Assembly: GCA_965267405.1 (NCBI GenBank)
Contig: OZ253954.1
Coordinates: forward strand, 248,001 to 312,000
Length of the DNA: 64,000 nt
From: JAPPOI01 sp028818055
Lineage (GTDB): Bacteria > Pseudomonadota > Alphaproteobacteria > Rhodobacterales > Rhodobacteraceae
Reading direction: 5' to 3'
Shown here: positions 1-8,259 of the stretch, one piece after another
Position numbering within the stretch: the stretch's first letter is position 1
Layout: each line of letters begins with the position of its first letter
Position numbers and translations under genes: made by a program
Notes under the pieces: model-generated
What the model saw: the letters and a program-made list of their open reading frames with translations, nothing else
The model's database searches: none
What the model was told of the DNA's origin: nothing

Positions 1-432
1 CGTCGCCGCGTTCACTTGCTCGATGAAAGTCTGGATCGGCGGCATATAGCGGTACTCCATCGCCACCCAGACCGGTGCCGGGTACGAGCCCTCGAGTGCC
101 GCCACTTGCCCCGCCTGTGCAGGATCCGTGAACAAAGGCTTTTCAATCAAAAGCGGAAGTGGCCGCGTTGCGCTGATTTCTTCGAACTGCTCGACGTGAA
201 GGTGGTTTGGAGACGCAATCAGCAAACAGTCGATCTCATCCATCGCCAAAAGTTCCGATACCGAGCTCGCAAGCCGCGCATTCGGTGAAATCGACTTGGC
301 CGCATCCGCTTGAATACGGTTTGGTTCGAAGATGGCAGACACTTTGGCATCGGGCAAAAGTGCGATGTTGCGGAGGTGCTCTTGCCCCATCATGCCGCAT
401 CCGATGACGCCATAGTTAATCGTCTTTGTCAT
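1..432 (-). CDS. Gfo/Idh/MocA family NAD(P)-dependent oxidoreductase (C-terminus beyond window)
   Basis: The first 144 residues of a Gfo/Idh/MocA-family dehydrogenase are visible; the rest lies left of the window. An N-terminal Rossmann motif (YGVIGCGMMG, residues 7-16) and the family EKP signature (residues 97-99) are present. Family members oxidise or reduce sugars, inositols or related alcohols with NAD(P); the substrate cannot be told here. The ATG lies 9 nt after the stop of the upstream GntR regulator on the same strand, so the two are probably co-transcribed. The neighbouring divergent operon suggests a role in the same catabolic module (inference). Confidence 0.85.
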   Translation of the reverse strand, partial: MTKTINYGVIGCGMMGQEHLRNIALLPDAKVSAIFEPNRIQADAAKSISPNARLASSVSELLAMDEIDCLLIASPNHLHVEQFEEISATRPLPLLIEKPLFTDPAQAGQVAALEGSYPAPVWVAMEYRYMPPIQTFIEQVNAAT

Positions 433-441
433 AAGTCCAAT

Positions 442-1170
442 TTACCTCATCCGCGCGACATAACGCGCTACCTTTGGGTCGAACCAGGTTCGTGAATATT
501 CTGCCGTTTCGCCCGACTCGCTACGTCCCCAGCGTTCGATGAACCCGCAAGACGCGCCCTCTGCAAGTCCAAACGCAGGAACACTCCATTTCGGAACATG
601 TGAAACGCCAACTCGGTCCTCAGCCCCCGTGATCCAGAGACCAAGCTCTTTGCGATAATATAGATAGAGCGACTCCAGAATCTCGGCTCGCTTAACGCTG
701 TCTGCCCAACTGCCGTCCAGCCAGATTTCTTCCAGAGCAGCGGGTTGGCCGGAAAGACGCCTTAGGCGACGAATGCGGTGCCCTTCCTGCGATTTTCCGA
801 AGGCTGGAAGATCGCCCGGCTTCGGCAGCCGTTCGACGCTCAGCAATTCGGCCGTCGGAAGCCCACCGCCTTCGACAAGCTCAAGCCGGAAAAAGGCATA
901 AACGCCTGCGGCCTCGGCTTTGTGTCGAATGTAGTTGCCCGAGCCGTGAATGCGCTCAAGCAACCCCTTGTCGGTCAGATCATTCAGAGCCTTGCGAAGC
1001 GTTCCAACTGCGATCCCCAAATCCGCCGCCATATCCCGCTCAGGAGGAAGCCGTGCACCATCAGCCAGCCGTCCCGCTGCGATCTCACGGATCAGCAGCT
1101 CTGCCGTTTGCACGTACTTCGGCAAGGCGGTTTGGTCGGGCAAGCGCGGCGCTCCAAAAAATTGATACAC
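442..1170 (-). CDS. GntR-family transcriptional regulator with UTRA (HutC-like) effector domain
   Basis: This 242-residue protein has an N-terminal winged-helix DNA-binding domain (about residues 15-80; helix-turn-helix around RLPPERDMAADLG) followed by a UTRA-type ligand domain (about 95-235), the HutC subfamily architecture of GntR regulators. Such proteins usually repress adjacent uptake or catabolic genes until a pathway metabolite binds. The start taken is a GTG at 1170; no strong ribosome-binding site is visible, but later ATG codons would cut the DNA-binding domain. It is divergent from the monooxygenase operon, with a perfect 16-bp palindrome between them, and is followed closely by the Gfo/Idh gene. 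Regulation of both flanks is inferred. Confidence 0.88.
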   Translation of the reverse strand: MYQFFGAPRLPDQTALPKYVQTAELLIREIAAGRLADGARLPPERDMAADLGIAVGTLRKALNDLTDKGLLERIHGSGNYIRHKAEAAGVYAFFRLELVEGGGLPTAELLSVERLPKPGDLPAFGKSQEGHRIRRLRRLSGQPAALEEIWLDGSWADSVKRAEILESLYLYYRKELGLWITGAEDRVGVSHVPKWSVPAFGLAEGASCGFIERWGRSESGETAEYSRTWFDPKVARYVARMR

Positions 1171-1171
1171 T

Positions 1172-1187
1172 ATTGATGTATATCAAT
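1172..1187. promoter_or_regulatory. 16-bp perfect palindrome, candidate operator for GntR (or FNR-type) regulator
   Basis: The sequence ATTGAT-GTAT-ATCAAT is a perfect inverted repeat with 6-nt arms, directly before the GntR GTG start and 46 nt before the monooxygenase ATG. Another ATTGAT half-site lies at 1161-1166. Its position suits autorepression and control of the divergent operon. The core TTGAT-N4-ATCAA also equals the FNR/FnrL consensus, so oxygen control is an alternative. Confidence 0.5.
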
Positions 1188-1232
1188 GCGAATGCTACGC
1201 AAGTGAAAAAGACGCACCTTAAGAGGATTCGC

Positions 1233-2390
1233 ATGACCGTCGTTCCCGTCACATCAGCCGATCTGGACGAAGTTGAGGTCAGCTGGTTTTCTGCTTTGTG
1301 TTCAGACGATTATGCTTATCTAGGTGTCCCGGATGGCGCTCTGCGATCCAGCTGGGAACATTGCCGCGACATTCTGCTTGAAGCCGAGAAACAAGGCTTT
1401 CGGAACATCCTTTGCCCGTCCTCTTATCAAGTGGGTCAGGATACGCTCAGTTTCGTAGCCGGCTGTGCGCCCCTTACTTCCAAAATCAACATGCTGGCAG
1501 CCGTCCGCTGCGGCGAGATGCAGCCAATCATGCTGGCGCGCACAATCGCGACGCTGGATCACATGTTGGAAGGTCGCCTGACAATCAACATCATCTCATC
1601 TGATTTCCCAGGTGAAAAAGCAGAAAGCGCGTTTCGTTATCAGCGGTCGCGCGAAGTCGTGGAAATCCTTCGCCAAGCCTGGAGCCAGGACGAAATCAAC
1701 TATCAGGGCGAAGTCTACAACTTTGAAAATGTGCCCACCGGTCCAGCACAGCCGTACCAGCAAAACGGTGGCCCCTTGATGTACTTTGGTGGCTACTCGC
1801 CATCGGCGCTCGATTTATGCGGGCAGCATTGCGACGTGTACCTGATGTGGCCCGAGCCCAAGGAAAATCTGGCACAGCGCATGAGAGACGTGAACGCGGT
1901 CGCCGAAAAATACAACCGTACGCTGGATTACGGCCTTCGCGTTCACATGATTGTGCGCGACACCGAAGCAGAAGCCAAAGAGTATGCAGAGCACTTGGTT
2001 TCAAAGCTTGATGACGAATACGGACAGCTTATCCGCGAACGCGCACATGACTCGTCGTCGCTTGGCGTCAGCCACCAGGCCCGCGCCCGCGAACTGGCAG
2101 ACAAGTTTGGGTACGTTGAACCCCACTTGTGGACCGGCGTCGGTCGCGCTCGGTCCGGGTGTGGTGCCGCTTTGGTCGGCTCGACTGATCAGGTCCTCAG
2201 CGAGATTGAAGAATACAAGAAAATGGGCATCCGCGCTTTCATCTTCTCGGGCTACCCACACATTGATGAATGTGTGTCCTTCGGCCAGCGCGTGCTGCCA
2301 GAACTGAAAACCTGCTCATTGCCACAGGCTTATGGACGCGTTCCAGCTTCAACCCCAGCAACCCCTCTCGGTATCGGAGAACGCGTGTAA
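1233..2390 (+). CDS. LLM-class flavin-dependent monooxygenase, SsuD/alkanesulfonate monooxygenase-like
   Basis: This 385-residue bacterial-luciferase-like (LLM) enzyme closely follows the SsuD pattern: an ATLDHMLEGRLTINI segment, PLMYFGGYSPSALDLCG, an LRVHMIVRDT stretch carrying the Arg and His of the SsuD active site, and a C-terminal GIRAFIFSGYPH block. SsuD-type enzymes use reduced FMN and O2 to cleave C-S bonds of alkanesulfonates, giving an aldehyde and sulfite; related enzymes act on sulfones and other substrates. The ATG at 1233 follows AAGAGG at 1221-1226; a longer upstream reading overlaps the regulator and was not used. It is followed by an aldo/keto reductase, a flavin reductase (probable FMNH2 donor) and a TRAP importer. 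The substrate is unknown. Confidence 0.85.
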   Translation: MTVVPVTSADLDEVEVSWFSALCSDDYAYLGVPDGALRSSWEHCRDILLEAEKQGFRNILCPSSYQVGQDTLSFVAGCAPLTSKINMLAAVRCGEMQPIMLARTIATLDHMLEGRLTINIISSDFPGEKAESAFRYQRSREVVEILRQAWSQDEINYQGEVYNFENVPTGPAQPYQQNGGPLMYFGGYSPSALDLCGQHCDVYLMWPEPKENLAQRMRDVNAVAEKYNRTLDYGLRVHMIVRDTEAEAKEYAEHLVSKLDDEYGQLIRERAHDSSSLGVSHQARARELADKFGYVEPHLWTGVGRARSGCGAALVGSTDQVLSEIEEYKKMGIRAFIFSGYPHIDECVSFGQRVLPELKTCSLPQAYGRVPASTPATPLGIGERV

Positions 2391-3286
2391 TGGATCGCAT
2401 CCAGCTCCCTGGTGGCATTGAGTTCAGCCGCATCGTTTATGGCATGTGGCGCGTGGGCGATGACAAGGATACATCTGCGGCTCATATCCGAGCAAAAATC
2501 GATGCCTGCCTAGAACAGGGCATCACAACGATTGACCAAGCCGACATTTACGGTGGCTACACCGCCGAAGCGCTTCTCGGCAATTGTTTAAAAGAAAACA
2601 AAGGGCTGCGCGACCAACTTGAGATCGTTACCAAGTGCGACATCGTCGCTCCTGTTGGACGCCATGAAAAGGTTCGGGTTAAGCACTACGATACTTCGCG
2701 CGCCCATATCGAAGCCTCGATTGATGCGTCGTTGTCGGAAATGGGCATCGATCACATTGATCTTTTGCTGATCCATCGCCCCGACCCATTTATGGATCAT
2801 CATGAAACTGGCGCAACACTCGACGATGCGGTGAAATCCGGCAAGGTTCGCTCTGTCGGTGTATCGAATTTCCGGCCTTGGGATTGGAACCTTCTGCAAT
2901 CGGCGATGAGCACGCCACTTGCTACAAACCAGATTGAAATCAGTCTTGCTTGCCACGCGCCGTTCACGAACGGCGACATTGCGTTTCACCAGCAGCACGG
3001 CATTCATCCAATGGCTTGGTCACCTCTGGGTGGAGGCTCACTTTTTTCTGCCGAAAGCACCGGCGAACCGCGTGAAACGATCTCGAAGGTCGCACTGCTG
3101 AATGGCGTCGACGAGGCCGCCGTCGCCGTGGCCTGGCTTCTTGCGCATCCGGTTGGAATTCTTCCGGTGATGGGAACGAATACAATTGAGCGGATCAAGT
3201 CTTTTAAAGATGCACTCGGCGTCGAAATGGATCGCCAGACTTGGTTTGAGCTTTACACTGCAGCCCTTGGCCACGAGGTTGCATGA
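2390..3286 (+). CDS. Aldo/keto reductase
   Basis: This 298-residue NADPH-dependent aldo/keto reductase has the catalytic tetrad in place: Asp49 and Tyr54 (TIDQADIYGG), Lys82 (VTKCD) and His129 (LLLIHRPDP). The C-terminal SNF and LPVMGTNTIERI segments fit the nucleotide-binding part of the TIM barrel. The ATG overlaps the monooxygenase stop as TAATG, so the two are translationally coupled. If the monooxygenase releases an aldehyde, as SsuD does, this enzyme could process it; that is inference from adjacency. Confidence 0.9.
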   Translation: MDRIQLPGGIEFSRIVYGMWRVGDDKDTSAAHIRAKIDACLEQGITTIDQADIYGGYTAEALLGNCLKENKGLRDQLEIVTKCDIVAPVGRHEKVRVKHYDTSRAHIEASIDASLSEMGIDHIDLLLIHRPDPFMDHHETGATLDDAVKSGKVRSVGVSNFRPWDWNLLQSAMSTPLATNQIEISLACHAPFTNGDIAFHQQHGIHPMAWSPLGGGSLFSAESTGEPRETISKVALLNGVDEAAVAVAWLLAHPVGILPVMGTNTIERIKSFKDALGVEMDRQTWFELYTAALGHEVA

Positions 3287-3807
3287 GGATGCCAGACGGA
3301 GACTTCCGCGATATGATGCGATTTACGCCAGGCCCAGACACCTCTCGCCAGTTCCGAGATGCTTTGTCGAATTTTGCCACGGGCGTCACGGTCGTCACCT
3401 GCCGCGGACCCGAAGGACCAGTTGGTATCACGGCAAATAGTTTTGCGTCCCTGTCTCTGGACCCACCCTTGGTCTTGTGGTCACCGGCGCGCGCTTCAAA
3501 GCGCTTTGCAGCCTTCGAGGCCGCCGACAATTACGCCATCCATGTGCTCTCATCCAGCCAGATGGATGTATGCAGGGGCTTTGCGCGAAACGGTACTGAC
3601 TTTTCAGCTTTCGATTGGGAGACGAGCGCTGAAAACGTTCCTTTGCTAAACGGTTGCCTTGCGCGATTTGAATGTCTGCGCCACGCTGTCCACGATGGGG
3701 GTGATCATGCGATCATTGTGGGACGCGTTACCAATGCAGCCGTTGGGCCAGGAGAGCCGCTAATATTTTCAGGAGGATCCTACGGAGGGTTTTCCATCGG
3801 CGACTGA
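3283..3807 (+). CDS. Flavin reductase (FMN reductase-like, flavin_Reduct family)
   Basis: This 174-residue split-barrel flavin reductase carries the family motif GITANSFASLSLDPPLVLW (about residues 47-65) and a C-terminal LIFSGGSYGGF block. Such proteins reduce free FMN or FAD with NAD(P)H and pass it to a partner monooxygenase. The ATG overlaps the aldo/keto reductase stop (ATGA). Placement two genes after an SsuD-like oxygenase makes it the likely reductase component. A later Met at residue 3 or 11 could be the true start. Confidence 0.88.
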   Translation: MRMPDGDFRDMMRFTPGPDTSRQFRDALSNFATGVTVVTCRGPEGPVGITANSFASLSLDPPLVLWSPARASKRFAAFEAADNYAIHVLSSSQMDVCRGFARNGTDFSAFDWETSAENVPLLNGCLARFECLRHAVHDGGDHAIIVGRVTNAAVGPGEPLIFSGGSYGGFSIGD

Positions 3808-3870
3808 GCATCGCCAAAAATCCGCAGCCAAAACAACATAAACAAGGCTGCACAGGGGAGGAGGCGCAAA

Positions 3871-4458
3871 ATGGCGCTTTTAACGGGGCTCTTATGGCCC
3901 TTTCAGACTTGGAACGATGTGGTCCTAAAAGTCGGCCGCTGGATTTCCATCGTAGCGATCTTATTGATGGTCGCCGCGATTTTGATCCAGGTATTTTTTC
4001 GGTACGTTCTGAACAACGCCCTGCCCTGGCCTGATGAAGCAGCCCGCTTCATGATGCTTTGGATGACTGGCCTCATGGCGCCAATGGCCTATCGCCGGGG
4101 CGGTTTTGTTGCCATCGATATGTTGATCGAGGCCTTGCCACGTGCCGCCGGAGCAATTCTGAGCCTCTTCCTTCTGATCATATCTGGCTTTGTGCTTGGG
4201 ATGGCCGTTTCTATCGGCTGGGGCGAAGTCACCGGTTTTGGTGGGCGCTTCGCGACCGCATCACTGTACGTTCCGGTTTCCTTTGACTTCAGCGAATGGC
4301 TGCGTGTTCCGCGCTCGTGGATGATGCTTTCGTTCTTGGTCGGGGTGATTTTGCTTCTGATCGTAAACATCGAACTGATCCTTAGAACGGTGATTTCCCT
4401 TTTGGGCGGACAAGATCGCCTGAAAGATATCGCCCCCCCAGAAGTGATGACGGAGTAA
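3871..4458 (+). CDS. TRAP transporter small permease (DctQ-type)
   Basis: This 195-residue inner-membrane protein has four predicted hydrophobic helices, with the DctQ signature between the first two (FFRYVLNNALPWPDEAARF, then a WMTGLMAPMAY helix). It is the small membrane subunit of a tripartite ATP-independent transporter, which moves organic acids or other small molecules with Na+ or H+. A strong GGGGAGGAGG precedes the ATG. The dctM-type gene starts 4 nt after its stop. Confidence 0.9.
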   Translation: MALLTGLLWPFQTWNDVVLKVGRWISIVAILLMVAAILIQVFFRYVLNNALPWPDEAARFMMLWMTGLMAPMAYRRGGFVAIDMLIEALPRAAGAILSLFLLIISGFVLGMAVSIGWGEVTGFGGRFATASLYVPVSFDFSEWLRVPRSWMMLSFLVGVILLLIVNIELILRTVISLLGGQDRLKDIAPPEVMTE

Positions 4459-4462
4459 GACA

Positions 4463-5977
4463 ATGCTGATTTGGTTTCTTCCCGTCTTCCTGATCTTCCT
4501 GATGATCGGCCTGCCGGTCTTCTTCGGCCTTCTCGCCGCACCCGGTATTCTGCTTTATCTCAGCGACCTCAACGCCGGAGCACCTGATCCGACAAAGCAG
4601 CTCACGCTTCTTTATCGGAACGTTTACAACGGGATGGACAGCTTTCCTTTGATGGCAATCCCGTTCTTCATGCTCGCTGGCGAGCTCATGAACAAAGGCG
4701 GCATCACCGAGCGTCTTGTTGAATTCAGCCAAGCTCTTATGGGCCACCTGCGGGGCGGTCTGGCGCACGTCAACATCCTGTCATCGATGTTGTTTGCGGG
4801 CCTCTCCGGCTCGGCTGTGGCTGACACGTCCGCACTGGGCTCAATGCTGATCCCAGCCATGGAAAAACAAGGCTACACCCGTCGGTTTGCCGCAGCGGTG
4901 ACGGCCGCAAGCTCGGTCATTGGCCCGATCATCCCGCCATCAGGCATTATGATCATTTACGCGTACGTCATGGGCGAAAGCGTTGCCGCGCTGTTCCTCG
5001 CCGGTATCGTGCCTGGGATCATGGTCGGCGCCGGCTTGATGCTGGTCGTTAAGCTTTTGGCAAACCGTTACGACCTGCCGAAAGCCGAACGCATCGTGAA
5101 AAAAGGACAAAGCCTGACCCCCCGCGAATATTGGGTTTCCTTTGTTCTTTTGCGCCTCAACCTCGCGTGGGTGATCTTCGCGCTGTTCCGCAGCTCCACG
5201 GGCTTCGCGACGGGCGAGGATGTCTCGGCAATCCTGGTCTGGGGCACCTATCTGGTAAGCTTGGTGGCCGCGCACTTCCTGTTGATGGGACTGCGCCCGC
5301 GGGTCGACCATGACTTTCGTATGGTGACAAAGCGCGCTGTGGTGCCTCTGCAAACGCCGATCCTGATTTTGGGCGGCATTCTGTTGGGTGTCTTCACACC
5401 AACCGAAGCGGCGGCGGTTGCCGTGTTCTACGCGATCTTCGTGGCCTTCTTTGTGCTGAAAACGATGAAGTTGCGGGATCTGCCCGATGTGCTCAGCCGG
5501 TCGGCCATGACATCAGCAGTGGTCCTGCTCCTCGTTGGTGCCGCCATGGCGTTCAAAACAGTGGTTTCCCTGTCCTACGCGCCGCAAATTCTGGCCGATT
5601 ACATCCTCGGGCTCAGTGAAAACCCCTACATCCTGCTCTTCTTGATCAACATCCTGCTGTTCATTGTGGGCATGTTCCTGGATGCCGGTCCCGCCATCAT
5701 CATCCTTGGGCCAATTCTTGGGCCAATATTCGTTGAGATGGGTGTGCACCCTGTGCATTTCGCGATCATCATGAGCGTTAACCTGACCGTGGGGCTGGCA
5801 ACGCCACCCATGGGACTTGTGTTATTCGTGGCCTCAAGTGTGTCTGGTGAAAAGGTGGAAACCATCGCCAAGGCTATCCTTCCATTCCTCGCCGTGGAAA
5901 TTCTGGTGATCTTCCTGATCACTTACGTCCCGGCAATTTCAATGACGGTCCCGCGTTTGACGGGCTTCGTTAACTAA
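4463..5977 (+). CDS. TRAP transporter large permease (DctM-type)
   Basis: This 504-residue polytopic membrane protein is the channel-forming DctM subunit. It shows many hydrophobic helices, a GLSGSAVADTSALGSMLIPAM segment and the TPPMGLVLF motif near the C-terminus. A GGAG just before the dctQ stop serves as ribosome-binding site. A longer hydrophilic stretch around residues 205-240 separates the two halves of the protein. It works with the preceding small subunit and the following binding protein. Confidence 0.93.
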   Translation: MLIWFLPVFLIFLMIGLPVFFGLLAAPGILLYLSDLNAGAPDPTKQLTLLYRNVYNGMDSFPLMAIPFFMLAGELMNKGGITERLVEFSQALMGHLRGGLAHVNILSSMLFAGLSGSAVADTSALGSMLIPAMEKQGYTRRFAAAVTAASSVIGPIIPPSGIMIIYAYVMGESVAALFLAGIVPGIMVGAGLMLVVKLLANRYDLPKAERIVKKGQSLTPREYWVSFVLLRLNLAWVIFALFRSSTGFATGEDVSAILVWGTYLVSLVAAHFLLMGLRPRVDHDFRMVTKRAVVPLQTPILILGGILLGVFTPTEAAAVAVFYAIFVAFFVLKTMKLRDLPDVLSRSAMTSAVVLLLVGAAMAFKTVVSLSYAPQILADYILGLSENPYILLFLINILLFIVGMFLDAGPAIIILGPILGPIFVEMGVHPVHFAIIMSVNLTVGLATPPMGLVLFVASSVSGEKVETIAKAILPFLAVEILVIFLITYVPAISMTVPRLTGFVN

Positions 5978-6009
5978 CCTCTAAGTATGCATCCAAAAGG
6001 GAGTAAAAA

Positions 6010-7074
6010 ATGCTGAAAGGTTTCACCAAGTCGCTGCTTGCCGCGACACTTCTGGCCGGGTCGGCGCTTGCCGCCTATGCCGATGGTCACGCAATGACCA
6101 TTCGCGCCACGGCCAACTCAAATGAAAACGACGAAGACTATGACGGCCTGATCGTTTTCAAAAACTACGTTGAGCAGGCTTCAAATGGCGCGATCAACGT
6201 CGAACTGTTCATCGGCACACAGCTTTGCTCGAACGGTGCTGAGTGTCTGCAGGGCGTCGCCGACGGCAACATTGACGTCTACATTTCGACATCGGGCGGT
6301 GCTTCCGGCATCTTCCCGTTCGTTCAGGTGCTTGACCTGCCCTACCTGATGGCAAACGACCGGGTTGCTGAAGGCGTAATGGCCAACAGCACTGACTTCA
6401 TGAAAGCCATGAAGGAAATGACACTGGAAAACTCGGGCGGCGCAATTCGCCTGATGACAGTCGGCAACACCGGCGGCTGGCGTAACTTTGCCAACACCAA
6501 GCGCCGCATTGCGGAGCCAGGTGATATGGCTGGTCTGAAAATCCGGACCGTTGTTGCGGACCTTCCACAGGAGCTGGTTAAGGCGCTAGGTGCATCTCCA
6601 ACGCCAATTCCATGGCCAGAACTCTTCACATCGTTCCAGACAGGCGTTGTCGAAGGCTCCAAGAACGGCATCACTGACATCATGGGCATGAAATTCCCAG
6701 ATGCTGGACTCCAGTACGTCACCCTTGATGGCCACGCCTACATGGGTGCGCTTTGGTTCATGAACAACGAAAAGTTTGCCGGCATGGATGCCGGGATGCA
6801 GCAGGTTGTTCAGGACGGCTTCTATGCGCTTCAGCAGGCAACCTTTGCTTCGCCAAAGCGTAAGTCGATCCAGGCCTACCAGGACTTCCAAGCCGGTGGC
6901 GGTGACCTTTATGTGCCAACACCTGAGCAGAAGGCCGCATTCAAAGATGCAGCTGCTCCGGTCTATGACTGGTTCAAGTCGAACGTCGACGGCGGTGAGA
7001 AAATCTTTGATGCTCTGACTGCTTCGGTTTCGGCTGTTGAAGCTGACATCGCTGCTGAGCGGGCTGCGGACTAA
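6010..7074 (+). CDS. TRAP transporter substrate-binding protein (DctP-type)
   Basis: This 354-residue periplasmic protein has a signal peptide (hydrophobic stretch to about residue 24, AYA-DG) and a DctP fold: PFVQVLDLPYLM, the GLKIRTV segment with the conserved Arg that usually contacts a substrate carboxylate, and TSFQTGVVEGSKNG. Two cysteines six residues apart (around 73 and 79) could form a disulfide. It ends the operon and is followed by a rho-independent terminator. Ligand unknown; the conserved Arg favours a carboxylate or sulfonate (inference). Confidence 0.92.
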   Translation: MLKGFTKSLLAATLLAGSALAAYADGHAMTIRATANSNENDEDYDGLIVFKNYVEQASNGAINVELFIGTQLCSNGAECLQGVADGNIDVYISTSGGASGIFPFVQVLDLPYLMANDRVAEGVMANSTDFMKAMKEMTLENSGGAIRLMTVGNTGGWRNFANTKRRIAEPGDMAGLKIRTVVADLPQELVKALGASPTPIPWPELFTSFQTGVVEGSKNGITDIMGMKFPDAGLQYVTLDGHAYMGALWFMNNEKFAGMDAGMQQVVQDGFYALQQATFASPKRKSIQAYQDFQAGGGDLYVPTPEQKAAFKDAAAPVYDWFKSNVDGGEKIFDALTASVSAVEADIAAERAAD

Positions 7075-7103
7075 GTCCCCAGTCCTACTCGGAAATGAAA
7101 ACG

Positions 7104-7130
7104 AAAGCCGGCCCACTGGCCGGCTTTTTT
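7104..7130 (+). terminator. Rho-independent terminator after the TRAP operon
   Basis: A perfect 7-bp GC stem (GCCGGCC / GGCCGGC) with loop CACT, preceded by AAA and followed by six T. It starts about 30 nt after the binding-protein stop. Confidence 0.92.
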
Positions 7131-7176
7131 CTTGGACCAATCTGCCTTTACTTTTGGATTATCGCAGAGCCTCGAG

Positions 7177-7190
7177 TTGATCTAACTCAA
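7177..7190. promoter_or_regulatory. FNR/FnrL-like box upstream of the flavodoxin gene
   Basis: TTGAT-CTAA-CTCAA matches the FNR-family consensus TTGAT-N4-ATCAA at nine of ten fixed positions and lies 49 nt before the ATG of the HemG-like flavodoxin. Position and match suit redox control by FnrL/Dnr-type regulators; it could be a chance match. Confidence 0.4.
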
Positions 7191-7239
7191 GGCCCAAACA
7201 AATTTGTTCAAATATCCTGAATGCAAAGGAGGATCAGCT

Positions 7240-7767
7240 ATGTCTGTACTCATTGCCTTCGGGTCGATTGAAGGTCAAACTCGGAAAGTTGCACACTTCG
7301 TTGAAGCGCTTGCGAAGGATGCCGGTTTGGATGTCAGCGTCCACGACACATCCGATCGACTGAGCAACGTATCATTTGATGGTGTTGATCAGGTTATTCT
7401 GGCGGCATCGGTACACGAACGTCGCCACCCCAAAGACTTCGAATTGTTCGTGTCAGCAAACCACGACCATCTGGAAGAACGAAAGACTTTGCTTCTATCC
7501 ATCAGCTTGAACGCCGCTTTCCCCGAAGGTCAGCAAGAAGCTCAAGACTACATGGATGAAATGAAGCTGCGTACCCAACTCGAGCCAACCGATGAGGCGC
7601 TTGTTGCAGGTGCTGTTCGAAAAAGAAGCTACGACTATTACGCGACGCAAATCCTGCAGCACGTGGTTCTTCGTGGCCGCAACATTGATCCATCGGTTCA
7701 GGAGCACGAGTTTACCGACTGGGACGCATTGGCAATGAAAGTAAGCACATTCCTGAACAAGGTGTGA
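7240..7767 (+). CDS. Flavodoxin-domain protein, HemG-like (menaquinone-dependent protoporphyrinogen IX dehydrogenase family)
   Basis: This 175-residue flavodoxin-fold protein begins SVLIAFGSIEGQTRKVAHF, an FMN phosphate-binding loop like that of HemG, and continues with an ERRHPKDFELFV segment and a C-terminal YDYYATQILQHVVL. HemG oxidises protoporphyrinogen IX in haem synthesis, but many alphaproteobacterial relatives are uncharacterised. The ATG at 7240 follows AAGGAGG at 7227-7233; a longer in-frame reading starting at 7204 has no such site. An FNR-like box lies upstream. Confidence 0.75.
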   Translation: MSVLIAFGSIEGQTRKVAHFVEALAKDAGLDVSVHDTSDRLSNVSFDGVDQVILAASVHERRHPKDFELFVSANHDHLEERKTLLLSISLNAAFPEGQQEAQDYMDEMKLRTQLEPTDEALVAGAVRKRSYDYYATQILQHVVLRGRNIDPSVQEHEFTDWDALAMKVSTFLNKV

Positions 7768-7773
7768 GCGGCG

Positions 7774-8259
7774 TTACCGAAACGGGTACATCCAGGGCTT
7801 GTAGTCATTGATCAGCACCTGTGCGCGATCAATTTCCTCTTGCGTCATGCGCCGCTGAATCTCTTCCAGCGAGTCCACGGCATCCGGGTCCCCTCCGATC
7901 GACGACAAGCCATACCAGAGATACGCACGCACAAGATCTGGAGCGGGCATGCCGAGGCCAAGCTCATAATACCAGCCCAATCCGGACTGCGCGCCTGGGT
8001 GTCCTTTGAGTGATGACCGCAAATACCACTCAAAAGCGCGTTCAGGATCACGTTCAACACCAAGCCCCAATGCGTACATAACGCCGATCAGTTCTTCGGC
8101 ATCGGCATTGCCTGATCGCGCTGCAGGCAAAAGCGCTTCTCGCGCCTCGACGAAGCGACCTTCTTCCATCAAGTCACGCGCTTCTTCAATTTCTGCCCAA
8201 ACAGGGGTTGCGAGCGCCGCGAGGACTGCCAAAATCGCCATATGAATCGTGTGCTTCAT
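7774..8259 (-). CDS. Secreted Sel1-repeat (TPR-like) protein
   Basis: This 161-residue protein has a signal peptide (cleavage near PVWA-EI) followed by Sel1-like repeats: DAEELIGVMYALGLGVERD, GAQSGLGWYYELGLGM and a third degenerate unit. Sel1 repeats form alpha-solenoids that mediate protein contacts in the periplasm or envelope. The ATG at 8259 has AAGGAT just upstream; an inner ATG at 8241 is possible. Its 5' end overlaps the divergent di-haem gene by 18 bp. Confidence 0.8.
   Translation of the reverse strand: MKHTIHMAILAVLAALATPVWAEIEEARDLMEEGRFVEAREALLPAARSGNADAEELIGVMYALGLGVERDPERAFEWYLRSSLKGHPGAQSGLGWYYELGLGMPAPDLVRAYLWYGLSSIGGDPDAVDSLEEIQRRMTQEEIDRAQVLINDYKPWMYPFR

Noticed and set aside
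1053..1232. In-frame extension of the monooxygenase gene upstream to 1053
   Set aside because: It overlaps the GntR gene antisense and the palindrome, while ATG 1233 has a good ribosome-binding site and matches the SsuD-like N-terminus.
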